Shown in pieces: positions 9,013-18,849 of a DNA stretch of 64,000 bases; within the stretch, counting starts at the first letter, position 1, and each line of letters begins with the position of its first letter. The notes beneath the pieces are model-generated. The model saw only the letters and a program-made list of their open reading frames with translations. It was not told where the DNA came from and did not search any database. Position numbers and translations under genes: made by a program. Origin of the DNA: Aquabacter spiritensis (GTDB lineage: Bacteria > Pseudomonadota > Alphaproteobacteria > Rhizobiales > Xanthobacteraceae); the NCBI RefSeq assembly GCF_004346185.1, contig NZ_SMAI01000013.1, forward strand, positions 1 through 64,000, read 5' to 3'.

Positions 9013-10862
9013 GGCGTCCCCTTCGATCGGTAGAGCAGCTTGCGCAGGTCCGCGTCCGATGCCGGGAGGGTGCCGGTGTCGAGCGCCCCGGCAACCAGAG
9101 TGCGGAACAGGAAGAGCCATTCCCGCGCGCCGATCCGGTCGGCGGGCGCAACGGCGAGCGCGTTCAGCCGCACGAGCAGGGCATCCAGCGCCGGCAGATT
9201 CTTCGCCGCGCGGTCGGCATTGCCGGCGGCGACCTTCAGGGTCTCGCAGATCGCATCCGCCAGCGTGTCGCCGAGCAGCACCGCGCCGTCGGCGCGGCCG
9301 GACACTTTGAGCGCGGTTTCGGCCTGGGCGAGGATGCGGGCGACGATCCGGGTCGCCAAGTGCTGCTCCGGCGCCGCGCCGTCGAGGCCGAACAGCCGGC
9401 CGGGATTGCGCGCCGCTTCGTCCAGCAATGTGGCGACGATGGTCTTCCAGCCCTCCGGGGACACCAGCAAGGTGGTGTCCGCGGCAAAGGCGGCGGCGAG
9501 GGTGGCGGTGAGGGATCGCAGCTCCTGGCCGTCGCCGGTCAGCATGCCGGGCGTCGCGGCGACCTTGGCGAGGACCAGCTTGACGAGCCCTGTGAACAGC
9601 TCCGGGGTGAAGATGCTCTCCAGCGGCGTTCCGGCGTTCAGCCCCTGGCCGAGGCCGCCGACGAATTGCTGGATCGCCGTGCCGGCGAGGTCCGCCCAGG
9701 GCGTCTTGACCCGGAACGGCAAATTGTCGTTCAGCCCCTCCAGGGCCGCGACCACGATCGCCACCTCCCAGCCCGGCGCCAAAGGCCTGAGTCCCGCGGC
9801 GGCGATCGCCACCTTGCTCAGGACGCCGCGATAGAAATCCTCCGGCGCGCCCGTGCCGGGGATCACCGCCTCGGCGCGGGCGGCGACGCCGCGTAGAAGC
9901 GCCTGATAGACCGGGACCCATCCTTCGGGCTGCGCCAGCGTCGCGAATTCGCGGCCTTGGACCGCGGCGAGAAACGCCTGGGTGAGGGCGCCCGCGGTCT
10001 TGGCGGGGTCGAAGGCGGCGCCGAGAAGGGCGCGCTGGTTCTGTGCCACCACGTCGAGGCCGGCGGCGACCATGCGGGGCAGGACATCATCGCGCAATCG
10101 CGTCAAGGCAATCCGCGCCAGCACATCGTCCGGCGCGGACCTGGCGAAGTCCTGGGCGAGCGGCAGGGTCATTGCCCGCAACAGATCCTGCAGGGGCTTC
10201 TGGCCGATGACGAGATCGGGGCTCTTGGCGAGGGTTTCGAGTCCCGCCTGAAGGACGATGGCCGCGAGGCGCTCGACGAAATCGGCCTGACCGGGGGCGT
10301 CCAGCTTGGGCAGCAGCCCTTGGAGATTGGCGGCCAGGGCGGCGACCAGCTTCTCCCCGCGCGCGCCGGACGCGAAGAGGCCGGGATCGAGGGCGACATA
10401 ATCGAGCGCGACGCCGGCGAGCGTGGTGGCGATCCGCGCCCACGGGTCGGGCGCTTCTCCGGTCTTCCATTGCTGAAGCAGAACCACGCCGTCGCCTTCG
10501 GCAGCGAGCTGGTCGAGGCTCAGGCTGCCGGCGCCGGCTGCCGGGGACGCGAATGTCCGCTTGATGGTGAAGACCGCGTCGATGACCGCCGCCTTTGCCT
10601 CCGGCGTTGGCTTGTAAACATCGCTCACCGCATCCCAGTGCGCGTGAAGCGCGCCGCCGGGGGCGACCCAGGATCGGTAATCCCCCCTGAAATATTTGAT
10701 CGCGACATCCAGCGGATCGGCCTGATCCGGCGCGGGCGGCGGCAGGTCGATCGCGGCGTCGCGGATCTGCTGTTCCAAAACACTCTGGGCGGCCGATCCG
10801 ACGCGCAGGAGGCTACGGAGGGTGAAGAAGATCAAATCGGGGGACATGGCGCGCTCCGTCAC
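9009..10862 (-). CDS. Large all-helical protein of unknown function
   Basis: A 617-residue protein, rich in Ala and Leu, apparently all helical, without signal peptide or clear transmembrane helices. I do not recognise the family. Two stretches resemble each other: an EGW...LL...A...G...P pattern around 310-400 and again around 470-570, suggesting an internal repeat. The GTG start at 10862 overlaps the upstream stop (GTGA) and the stop overlaps the lipoprotein start (ATGA); ATG 10847 is an alternative start. The tight coupling says its product works with the membrane proteins and the lipoprotein encoded on either side. Confidence 0.7.
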   Translation of the reverse strand: MTERAMSPDLIFFTLRSLLRVGSAAQSVLEQQIRDAAIDLPPPAPDQADPLDVAIKYFRGDYRSWVAPGGALHAHWDAVSDVYKPTPEAKAAVIDAVFTIKRTFASPAAGAGSLSLDQLAAEGDGVVLLQQWKTGEAPDPWARIATTLAGVALDYVALDPGLFASGARGEKLVAALAANLQGLLPKLDAPGQADFVERLAAIVLQAGLETLAKSPDLVIGQKPLQDLLRAMTLPLAQDFARSAPDDVLARIALTRLRDDVLPRMVAAGLDVVAQNQRALLGAAFDPAKTAGALTQAFLAAVQGREFATLAQPEGWVPVYQALLRGVAARAEAVIPGTGAPEDFYRGVLSKVAIAAAGLRPLAPGWEVAIVVAALEGLNDNLPFRVKTPWADLAGTAIQQFVGGLGQGLNAGTPLESIFTPELFTGLVKLVLAKVAATPGMLTGDGQELRSLTATLAAAFAADTTLLVSPEGWKTIVATLLDEAARNPGRLFGLDGAAPEQHLATRIVARILAQAETALKVSGRADGAVLLGDTLADAICETLKVAAGNADRAAKNLPALDALLVRLNALAVAPADRIGAREWLFLFRTLVAGALDTGTLPASDADLRKLLYRSKGTP

Positions 10863-11257
10863 CCGAGATTGCGGCGCTCGGCGACGGGAATTTCATCCGG
10901 CGGCTTGGGCGTGCCGACGCTTTGAATGCCCTTCGACACCACATAGCTGCCGCCGCTGATGCCGATCAGCCCGAGCAGGCCGTCGGGAATGTCGGGGAGC
11001 GTGCCGGTTCCCTTCGCGAGCGCCGCGATCGCGTAAGCGAGATAGATCGTCGCGACGACCATGGTGAAGACCAGGAGCTGGAACCGCGACAGGCTGGCCT
11101 TGCCGTCTTCCTCGGCGATCAGGCGGTCGAGCGCGATGGTGCCGCGCCACATGCCGGCGAGGAGCGTGGCGCCGAACCCGCCGATAATCACGATTGCGAT
11201 CAGGAGGGCGAGCGCGGTCAGCGAGCCAATGACATTAGGATCGGCCATCTCCCACAC
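10859..11257 (-). CDS. Small membrane protein, paralogue of its neighbour
   Basis: A 132-residue protein (129 if ATG 11248 is used) with hydrophobic segments near 12-35, 65-85 and 95-112. The middle carries SRFQLLVFT and LPDIPDGLLGLIGISGGSYVVSKG, which also appears in changed form in the protein encoded at 11235-11594. The tail is polar (KPPDEIPVAERRNLG). I recall similar FPEIP...LLGISGGSY...KG segments in uncharacterised bacterial membrane proteins but know of no function. GTG 11257 has a G-rich site upstream; the gene overlaps the previous one by 23 bases and the next by 4. Confidence 0.68.
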   Translation of the reverse strand: MWEMADPNVIGSLTALALLIAIVIIGGFGATLLAGMWRGTIALDRLIAEEDGKASLSRFQLLVFTMVVATIYLAYAIAALAKGTGTLPDIPDGLLGLIGISGGSYVVSKGIQSVGTPKPPDEIPVAERRNLG

Positions 11258-11594
11258 CCCCCGGGTTCACAGCGAGCGTCACCGAAAGGCCTTTGGCGCC
11301 GAGATAGCCGAGATGGCTCGCGCCGAGGGCGCCGAGGAGCACCGGGTCCACGTCCGGAAGCTGGGCCGCATCGCCCGAGAGATCGCGGATCGCGGTGAAA
11401 CTATAAGCGGCGATGACGCCGAGCGATGTGAGCAGCGCCTGGAGGCGCCCGATGCGCGCCGGACCGCCGGAGCTTCCCGCGATGAGCCCGGCCGTGCGGA
11501 TCCGACCCGACAGCATCCCGGCGGCCAGAAGCACCGCGGTGGCGAGGAGAAAGCCGACGCCGATCAGCAAAGCGACGATCACGAGGAGGGTCAT
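11235..11594 (-). CDS. Small membrane protein, first gene of the unknown cassette
   Basis: A 119-residue protein with an N-terminal membrane helix (about 2-28), a second near 53-72 and a third hydrophobic stretch GALGASHLGYLGAKG. Its second half, GRLQALLTS...LPDVDPVLLGALG, lines up with SRFQLLVFT...LPDIPDGLLGLIG of the next gene, so the two are likely an ancient duplication. ATG 11594 is preferred over GTG 11610-11612 for its GGCGGGG upstream. It is the first gene of a run of five minus-strand genes; I see no convincing promoter in 11595-11823. Confidence 0.65.
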   Translation of the reverse strand: MTLLVIVALLIGVGFLLATAVLLAAGMLSGRIRTAGLIAGSSGGPARIGRLQALLTSLGVIAAYSFTAIRDLSGDAAQLPDVDPVLLGALGASHLGYLGAKGLSVTLAVNPGGVGDGRS

Positions 11595-11823
11595 GTCAGC
11601 CCCGCCGGTCACAGCTTCAGGTTGTCTGAATCTTTAGATTGTGCTGACAGGGAATGCAATTCAGAATCGTGATCTTGGCCGCGGGACGGTGGGCGTCGCC
11701 GAGAGCGCGGTCGAATCCGCCGCCAGATCCGGCTGCGCGGACGGTCGCTATCCAAGATTTGAAATCGGGGTCATCGATCGGTCCGTTTCGATCTGATCGG
11801 ACCGGATCGGCCAGGATCGGGCT

Positions 11824-13826
11824 CTATGTTCCGACCCGCCCGCCGCCGATCTTGGTGATGGCGACGACGGAGGGGCGGGGGGGCATGTCGGGCTGGAAAT
11901 CGGGCCAGCGGGTCGAGGGATCGTCGAAGGAGGAGAGCCGGCCGTCCTCGCTTTCGCCAGGATGCTGGACGGCAACGAAGAAGGTGGTGTCGTCCGGGGT
12001 GAAATAGGGCCCGCACATTTCCGCGCCGATCGGCACGGAGAAGAAGCGCTTGGCGGTCGCCCGGCCGGCGCCCTCGGTTTCGACGCCCCAGATGCCGTCG
12101 GTGCGCCCGGTGCTGCCGGCGGAATTGCCGTCGGTCGCCACCCAGAGCCGGCCCGCACTGTCGACCGCGCAATTGTCGGGATTGGCGAACCAGCCATAGC
12201 CGGTGGTCGCCGAGGAGAAGGTCGCGCCCACCGCCGCGATCGCGGGATCGCCGCACTTCACCAGGATCTCCCAGGAAAAGCGGTCCGCGGCATGATCGCC
12301 GCCTTCTGGCATGATCTCGACGATATGGCCGAAGGCGTTGTTGGCCCGCGGATTGGCGGCGTCGGTCTCGCTCTCCTTGCGGGCGTCGTTGGAGGTGAGC
12401 ATCACATAGACCTTGCCGGTGGCCGGGTTCACTTCGACATCCTCGGGCCGGTCCATCTTGGTGGCGCCGAGGGCGTCGCCGGCGAAGCGGGCCTCGATCA
12501 GGATCTGCGCCTGGCTGGCGAAACCGTTCTGCGGCACCAGCGGCCCCTGGCCGAACACCAGCGGGCGCCATTCGCCGGTTCCGTCGGGATGGAACACCGC
12601 GACCGAGAGCGTGCCGGCATCGAGCAGGTCGCGATTGGCGGCGCGGTCGGCGGGGTCGTAGGCGCGCGCGGTGACGAAGCGATAGACATAGTCCATCCGC
12701 TGGTCGTCGCCCTGATAGACCACGAAGCGGCCGTCGCGATTGACCACATTGGCCGCGCCCTCGTGCTTGAAGCGGCCCATGGCGGTGCGCTTCTTCGGCG
12801 TCGAAGCGGGATCGAGCGGGTCGATCTCCACCACCCAGCCGAAGCGGTTGGGCTCGTTCGGCGTCTTGGAGATGTCGAACCGGTCGTGGAACTTGCCCCA
12901 GGCATAATAGGCCGCCGGGATGCCGTAGCGCTTCAGCGCCGCCGGGCGGGGATGGGCCTGCGCCGTGCCGAGGAAATAGAGATTGAAATTCTCCTCGCAG
13001 GTCAGCCAGGTGCCCCAGGGCGTGATGCCGCCGGCGCAATTGTTGATCATGCCGAGCACGGTCCGGCCTTCCGGGTCCGCCGCGGTCTTCAGGAGGTCGT
13101 CGCCCGCCGCCGGGCCGGTCAGGTGCATCGGGGTCGTCGCGGTGATGCGGCGGGCTTCCTGCGCGTCCGGCACGACGCGCCAGCGGCCGTCGATGCGGGC
13201 GATCTCGATCACCGAGCCGCCATGGGCCGCCATCTCGACATCGACCCGCTCACGCGTCATGCCGGGAAAGCCGTCTTTGGCGCGCTGCGGCCCGATGCCG
13301 GGGAACATCATGTCGGCGCTGGTATATTCGTGGTTCACGACAAGCAGGCCGCGGGCCGCGGGATCGCCGCCGGGGCGCGGGATATAGCCGACGAAGTCGT
13401 TGTTGTAGCCGAACTGCATCGCCTGGGCCGCGGGGTCTGGTTCTGCGGGTCGAAGGCGGGGGCGCCGGGCAGGACCGGGTCGCCCCAGCGCACCAGGACA
13501 TGCGCCTCGTGGCCCTCCGCCACATGGATCGTGGCGTCGGGCGCGGCGGTGAGTTCGGGGAAAGGGAAGCGCGCCGCGGCATCGTCGGCGGGCGTCGTGC
13601 CGGCGGGCGCCACGGCGCGGGCGGCGGCGCGCGCCTGCGGGCCGAGCGTCGCGCCGATGGCGGCGACGCCGAGCAGGCCCTTGAGGAGATCGCGCCGACC
13701 AAAGCGCGCGGCGACCACGTCGCCCAGCGTGGGATTGGCGGCGGGGTTGCACGGCGCGTCGTCCTGCGCCTCGCGGGCGACGGCGAGCGGCTCGGGATGG
13801 ACTTCGGACGGATTTGGCATGGGCAT
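11824..13826 (-). pseudogene. phoX: PhoX-family (DUF839) phosphatase, frameshifted
   Basis: Two frames together give one PhoX-like protein of about 667 residues. The N-terminal frame, from ATG 13826, has a Tat signal (FGRRDLLKGLLG...ARAAA) and reaches FDPQNQTP; the C-terminal frame resumes at AAQAMQFGYNNDF and runs to 11824 with LVVNHEYT, NNCAGGITPWGTWLTCEEN, KFHDRFD, RPEDVEVNP and CGPYFTPDD. The break is a run of four G on the plus strand (13432-13435) where five would restore the frame. PhoX enzymes are periplasmic, calcium-iron alkaline phosphatases; no Pho box is evident. The rest is intact, so this is either a very recent mutation, a homopolymer sequencing error, or slippage. Confidence 0.85.
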
Positions 13827-13905
13827 CTCGGTCGCGGAAAGGCCGTCGCGGGCGGACGCGGCGGCGGGCAGATGATAGGCCCGGCGCGTGACGCGCGCGC
13901 GAAAC

Positions 13906-13930
13906 AAAAAGGGCGCCCCGAGAGGCGCCC
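13906..13930 (-). terminator. Intrinsic terminator of glnB-glnA
   Basis: Perfect seven-pair stem GGGCGCC/GGCGCCC (13911-13917 and 13924-13930) with a six-base loop. On the minus strand it is followed by TTTTTGTTT. It lies about 110 bases past the glnA stop. Confidence 0.88.
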
Positions 13931-14041
13931 CAGTTGGGAGAGACCGATCGAGCCGGCGCGGATCGGACGGACATTCCGACGTTCGGCGAACCCGGCCCCT
14001 GACCCCTCGAAGCGTGGCGGGCCAGCAGCCCGCGCGGCGCC

Positions 14042-15451
14042 TCAGACCGAATAATACATTTCGAACTCGACCGGGTGCGGGGTCATTTCGAACCGCATCA
14101 CCTCGGTCATCTTCAGGTCGATATAGGATTCGATGAAGTCCTCGACGAACACGCCGCCCTTCAGGAGATAGGCGTGGTCCTCTTCCAGCGACTTCAGCGC
14201 TTCGCGCAGCGAGCCGCACACGGTCGGGATCTGCTTCAGCTCGGCCGGGGGCAGATCGTACAGGTCCTTGTCCATCGCCTGGCCGGGATCGATCCGGTTC
14301 AGGATGCCGTCCATGCCGGCCATGAACAGGGCCGAGAAGGCGAGATAGGGGTTCGCGCCCGGATCGGGGAAGCGGACCTCGACGCGCTTGGCCTTGGGGT
14401 TGTTGGTGTAGGGGATGCGGCAGGAGGCCGAGCGGTTGCGCGCGGAATAAGCGAGCAGCACCGGAGCCTCGTAGCCGGGGACCAGCCGCTTGTACGAGTT
14501 GGTCAGCGGATTGGTGAACGCGTTCAGCGACTTGGCATGCTTGATGATGCCGCCGATATACCACAGGCATTCCTGGCTGAGGTCGGCATATTTGTCGCCG
14601 GCGAACAGCGGCTTGCCGTCCTTCCAGATCGACTGGTGGACATGCATGCCCGAGCCGTTGTCGCCGAACACCGGCTTCGGCATGAAGGTCGCGGTCTTGC
14701 CGTAAATGTTGGCGACCTGATGGATGCAGTATTTGTAGATCTGCAGATGGTCCGCCATGGTCACCAGCGGGCCGAACTTGAGGCCCAGCTCGTGCTGCGC
14801 CGAGGCGACCTCGTGGTGGTGCTTCTCGACCTTGGCGCCCATCTTGGCCATGGCGCCGAGCATTTCGGAGCGCATGTCCTGTGCGCTGTCGATCGGCGGG
14901 ACGGGGAAGTAGCCGCCCTTGGTGCGCACGCGGTGGCCGAGATTTCCGCCTTCGTAATCGGTGTCCGAATTCGACGGCAGCTCGGAGGAATCGAGGCGGA
15001 AGCCGGTATTGTACGGATCCGCCTTGAAGCGCACGTCGTCGAAGATGAAGAATTCGGCCTCGGGGCCGAAATAGACCGTATCGCCGACGCCGGTCGACTT
15101 GGCGTAGGCCTCGGCCTTGCGGGCGATGCCGCGGGGATCGCGCGCATAGGGCTCGCCGGTGGTCGGCTCGAGCACGTCGCAGACGATCGCCATGGTGGTT
15201 TCGGAGAAGAACGGGTCGATGCAGGCTGTCGCCGGATCCGGCAGGAGCTGCATGTCGGATTCGTTGATCGCCTTCCAGCCGGCAATCGAGGAGCCGTCGA
15301 AGGCGGTGCCTTCGGAGAACAGATCCTCATCGACCATCGAGATGTCGAAGGTCACATGCTGCCACTTGCCGCGCGGATCGGTGAATCGCAGATCGACGTA
15401 CTTGACGTCGTTCGCCTTGATGGAATCGAGGACGTCCTTGGCCGTTGTCAT
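14042..15451 (-). CDS. glnA: Glutamine synthetase type I
   Basis: A 469-residue, full-length GSI enzyme joining ammonia to glutamate with ATP; cytosolic dodecamer. ATG 15451 (MTTAKDVLD) gives the usual N-terminus. Signatures: [32 protein letters not shown], the metal-binding [21 protein letters not shown], the substrate loop [14 protein letters not shown], and DKDLYDLPP, where Tyr is the expected adenylylation site. It follows glnB by 54 bases, the standard alphaproteobacterial glnBA operon under nitrogen control, and ends at the terminator at 13906-13930. Confidence 0.98.
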   Translation of the reverse strand: MTTAKDVLDSIKANDVKYVDLRFTDPRGKWQHVTFDISMVDEDLFSEGTAFDGSSIAGWKAINESDMQLLPDPATACIDPFFSETTMAIVCDVLEPTTGEPYARDPRGIARKAEAYAKSTGVGDTVYFGPEAEFFIFDDVRFKADPYNTGFRLDSSELPSNSDTDYEGGNLGHRVRTKGGYFPVPPIDSAQDMRSEMLGAMAKMGAKVEKHHHEVASAQHELGLKFGPLVTMADHLQIYKYCIHQVANIYGKTATFMPKPVFGDNGSGMHVHQSIWKDGKPLFAGDKYADLSQECLWYIGGIIKHAKSLNAFTNPLTNSYKRLVPGYEAPVLLAYSARNRSASCRIPYTNNPKAKRVEVRFPDPGANPYLAFSALFMAGMDGILNRIDPGQAMDKDLYDLPPAELKQIPTVCGSLREALKSLEEDHAYLLKGGVFVEDFIESYIDLKMTEVMRFEMTPHPVEFEMYYSV

Positions 15452-15505
15452 TTTTGGCACTGCCTTTCCTGCGTAGTCAGGGACGCGGACTTGGTAGTCC
15501 AAGCG

Positions 15506-15898
<393 letters not shown>

Positions 15899-15902
15899 TT
15901 AA

Positions 15903-15917
15903 GCAGGATGCGTGCCA
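15903..15917 (-). promoter_or_regulatory. Sigma-54 (-24/-12) promoter of glnBA
   Basis: On the minus strand TGGCACGCATCCTGC has GG and GC separated by exactly ten bases, the invariant sigma-54 arrangement, and TGGCACG matches the -24 consensus fully. Expected transcription start is near 15890, about 45 bases before glnB. NtrC sites should lie in 15930-16050; I could not assign them with confidence. Confidence 0.82.
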
Positions 15918-16058
15918 TAAACACGAAACCTTTGGGCACCGCGTCGCGATAGCATGGAAATGCTCAAAAAAACATCGATACGCTCAAAATATAATCAACA
16001 TCTGCTTGGCGCGCGACGTGGCGGCGGATCATGAATTAGGCATGACGGGATAGGTGAA

Positions 16059-17558
16059 ATGAACGCGCTGCTCGATCCACGCGAAATGGCCGAGGCCGAT
16101 GCCCGCGCCATCGAAGGGGGAATTGCCGGCCTCACGCTCATGGAGCGGGCCGGCACGGCGGTTGCCGACGCGGCGGCGCGGCGGCCCTATCCGACCCGCA
16201 TCGCCATTCTGTGCGGCCCCGGCAATAATGGCGGCGACGGGCTCGTCGCCGCGCGCATCCTGGCGCAGCGCGGGTTCCGCGTCCGCGTCGCTTTGCTCGG
16301 CGCGCGCGATGCCCTGATCGGCGATGCGGCCGCGGCGGCGCGCCGCTGGACGGGGCCGGTCGAAAGCGCGGAGACCCTGACCTACGAGACGGTCGATCTG
16401 ATCGTCGACGCGCTGTTCGGCGCCGGTCTCGCGCGGGATCTCGAGGGCGTCCCGCGTGCGGTGGTGGAGCGGATGGCGGCGAGCGGGCGGCCGATCATCG
16501 CGGTCGACCTGCCGTCCGGCCTCGACGGCGCGACCGGCAAGGTGCGCGGCGCGGCGGCGCAGGCGGTGGAAACCGTCACCTTCTTCCGCCGCAAGCCGGG
16601 TCATCTCCTGCTGCCCGGGCGCGCGCTGTGCGGCCGGGTGCGGGTGGCGGACATCGGCATTCCGGCGAGCGTGCTCGACGCCATTGCCCCGACCTGCGCG
16701 GTGAACGATCCGGGCGCCTGGGGCAGCGCTTTTGTGCTGCCGGCAGCCGCCGGTCACAAATACAGCCGCGGCCATGCGCTCGTCGCCAGCGGCGGGGCCT
16801 GGACCGCGGGGGCGGCGCGGCTCGCGGCGCGCGGCGCCCTGCGGGCCGGGGCGGGGCTCGTCACGATCGCCTGCCCGCCGGACGCCCTGGCCGTGCATGC
16901 CGCCTCCTATGCCGCTTTGATGGCGCGCCCGGTCGGGGATGCGGCCGAACTCGGCCGATTGCTGGAAGATCCCCGCTTCACCGCCGCCTTGGTCGGGCCG
17001 GGCCTCGGCGCCGGACCGCAGGCGCAAGCGATGCTCGCGGCTTGTGCCGGGCCGGAGCGCAGCGTGGTGGCGGACGCCGATGCCCTCACCAGCTTTGCGG
17101 GGGACGCCGCCGCGCTCGCGGCGGTCCTGTCCCGGGCGCGGGGCGCAGTGGTGACACCGCACGAAGGCGAATTCGCGCGCCTGTTCGCCGGCGACGATTC
17201 GGTGCTGGGGGCGCCATCCAAGCTGGCGCGCGCGCGCGCCGCGGCGGCGCGGCTCGGTGCGGTCGTGGTGCTGAAGGGCGCCGACACCGTGGTGGCCGAG
17301 CCGGGCGGACACGCCACCATCGCCGAGAACGCGCCCGCTTTTCTGGCGACCGCCGGGGCGGGGGACGTGCTGGCCGGCTTCGTCTGCGGCCTGCTGGCTC
17401 AGGCCATGCCGCCTTTCGCTGCGGCGAGCGCAGCGGTCTGGCTGCATGGCGAGGCGGCACGGGAGGCCGGGCCGGGCCTCATTGCGGACGATCTGCCGGA
17501 AGCGCTGCGGCCGGTTTATGCCCGGCTGTTCCCGAGCCTCGGCTGGACCGGGGCGTAG
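16059..17558 (+). CDS. nnr: Bifunctional NAD(P)HX epimerase/dehydratase
   Basis: A 499-residue fusion that repairs hydrated NADH/NADPH. The N-terminal YjeF_N epimerase domain (about 1-210) has IAILCGPGNNGGDGLVAARIL and VDLPSGLDGATG. The C-terminal ADP-dependent dehydratase domain (about 225-495) has HKYSRGHALV, GPGLGA, VVADADALTSF, VTPHEGEF and TAGAGDVLAGFVCGLLAQ. This gene, divergent from and adjacent to glnBA, is a common alphaproteobacterial arrangement. ATG 16059 has GGTGA upstream. It converges with the multicopper-oxidase-like gene. Confidence 0.95.
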   Translation: MNALLDPREMAEADARAIEGGIAGLTLMERAGTAVADAAARRPYPTRIAILCGPGNNGGDGLVAARILAQRGFRVRVALLGARDALIGDAAAAARRWTGPVESAETLTYETVDLIVDALFGAGLARDLEGVPRAVVERMAASGRPIIAVDLPSGLDGATGKVRGAAAQAVETVTFFRRKPGHLLLPGRALCGRVRVADIGIPASVLDAIAPTCAVNDPGAWGSAFVLPAAAGHKYSRGHALVASGGAWTAGAARLAARGALRAGAGLVTIACPPDALAVHAASYAALMARPVGDAAELGRLLEDPRFTAALVGPGLGAGPQAQAMLAACAGPERSVVADADALTSFAGDAAALAAVLSRARGAVVTPHEGEFARLFAGDDSVLGAPSKLARARAAAARLGAVVVLKGADTVVAEPGGHATIAENAPAFLATAGAGDVLAGFVCGLLAQAMPPFAAASAAVWLHGEAAREAGPGLIADDLPEALRPVYARLFPSLGWTGA

Positions 17559-17571
17559 GGCGGCCGGCGGC

Positions 17572-18849
17572 TCAGCGGACGTCGTAGGAGCGCGCGGCGA
17601 CCACCGCGCCGTCGCCCCCGCGCAAGCCGACGATCGCCCATTTGCCCGGGCTGTCCGCGACCAGAGCGGCCCGCACGGTGGCTTTCGGGCCGACCGGGAT
17701 CGCGTCGTGCCACCAGGGTTTCCAGCCGTCGTCCATGCCGTCGAGCAGGCGCGCCGGCGCGCCGTGCAACTGCACGGCGACGGGGGTGTCGGAGCGGTTG
17801 ACGAAAGCGAGCACGACCGAGGTGCCGCGATCGACGGTTCCGACGCTCTCGAACCCCGTGAGGGGCACGGTGCCCGGGCCGAGCGGGATTTCGAACCGGG
17901 CCGCCTTTTCCAGCGGAATGGTCGCGGGAAGGCCGTTCGAGGGCAGGGCCGTGGGGACGGGGAGGGCGGTGCCGGCGGCCGGCACCGGTCCGTCCGGGGC
18001 GAGCAGACCGAGCTGGATCGGCAATTGCCGGGTTTCGAGATTGACCGGGATCGGATCAGCCGTGCCGATATCGACCGCAAGGTCGAGCCGGCCGCCGGGG
18101 GTGAGCTGCGCCCGCCCGTCCTTGAGCTGGAACGGCTGCACCGGCTGGCCGTCGACCGCGATCGCGTAGCAGGTCGCGGGGATCTGGAGGCGCAGGAAAT
18201 GCACCGAGGCATTGACCAGCCGCAGCCGCGTGCGCCCGCCTGCCGGAACCGAGAGGGTGGGCGAGACCGCGCCGTTCGAGGTCACCATCGGCAACGAATT
18301 CAGCGCGTCCGCAGGCCAGGACTGGATCAGGAGGACATGGTCGGAGGCATACGGGGCGGCGCCCGGCTCGTCGACGATCAGGGCGCCGGCCAGGGCGCGG
18401 TGCGCCAGATCGGGTTGGAAGGCGCGGTACAGGAAGGTGCCGGCGTCGGGCGGGGTGAACGAAAGGTCGAGCGACGCGCCCTTGGCGATCGCCGGACCGG
18501 TGAGTCCCGGCACGCCATCGAGCGCGTTCGGCATCCGCACGCCCTGCCAATTGAGGGAAAACGGGGTGTCGAGCGCATTCGCCACCGCGACCGCGAGCTT
18601 GTCGCCGTGCTTGACCCGCAGGACCGGACCCGGGACCTGATTCTGGAACACCGCGATCGGGGTGGCGCCGGCGAATTCGACCATCACGGCGGTCGCGGCC
18701 CGCAGCGGCACGACCGTGGCCGTGGCGGGCGCCGGAACGGCGGCGGTCGGCGCGGCTTGGGCGAAGGCGAGGCGCGGCAGGACGCCGCCGAGCGCCAGTG
18801 CAGCGGTTCCGGCGAGGACCGAACGGCGATTGGGGCCAGGGACGCGCAA
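17572..18849 (-). CDS. Multicopper-oxidase-like protein lacking copper ligands
   Basis: A 425-residue cupredoxin-fold protein. The TTG start at 18849 is chosen because AGGAGAGG lies a few bases upstream and it places a Tat signal (NRRSVLAG, hydrophobic core, then AFAQA) at the N-terminus; the frame is open further up without a plausible start. The fold is recognisable from PNALDGVPGLTGPAIAKG, FTPPDAGTFLYR and LLDGMDDGWKPWWHD. The copper positions have changed: HWHG is NWQG, the second site reads YRAF, and no HCH motif is seen at the end. This resembles FtsP/SufI-type degenerate relatives; function unknown, probably periplasmic. Confidence 0.75.
   Translation of the reverse strand: MRVPGPNRRSVLAGTAALALGGVLPRLAFAQAAPTAAVPAPATATVVPLRAATAVMVEFAGATPIAVFQNQVPGPVLRVKHGDKLAVAVANALDTPFSLNWQGVRMPNALDGVPGLTGPAIAKGASLDLSFTPPDAGTFLYRAFQPDLAHRALAGALIVDEPGAAPYASDHVLLIQSWPADALNSLPMVTSNGAVSPTLSVPAGGRTRLRLVNASVHFLRLQIPATCYAIAVDGQPVQPFQLKDGRAQLTPGGRLDLAVDIGTADPIPVNLETRQLPIQLGLLAPDGPVPAAGTALPVPTALPSNGLPATIPLEKAARFEIPLGPGTVPLTGFESVGTVDRGTSVVLAFVNRSDTPVAVQLHGAPARLLDGMDDGWKPWWHDAIPVGPKATVRAALVADSPGKWAIVGLRGGDGAVVAARSYDVR

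Noticed and set aside
15930-16050. NtrC binding sites for the glnBA promoter
   Set aside because: A GGGCACC half-site is present but I cannot find a convincing paired dyad.
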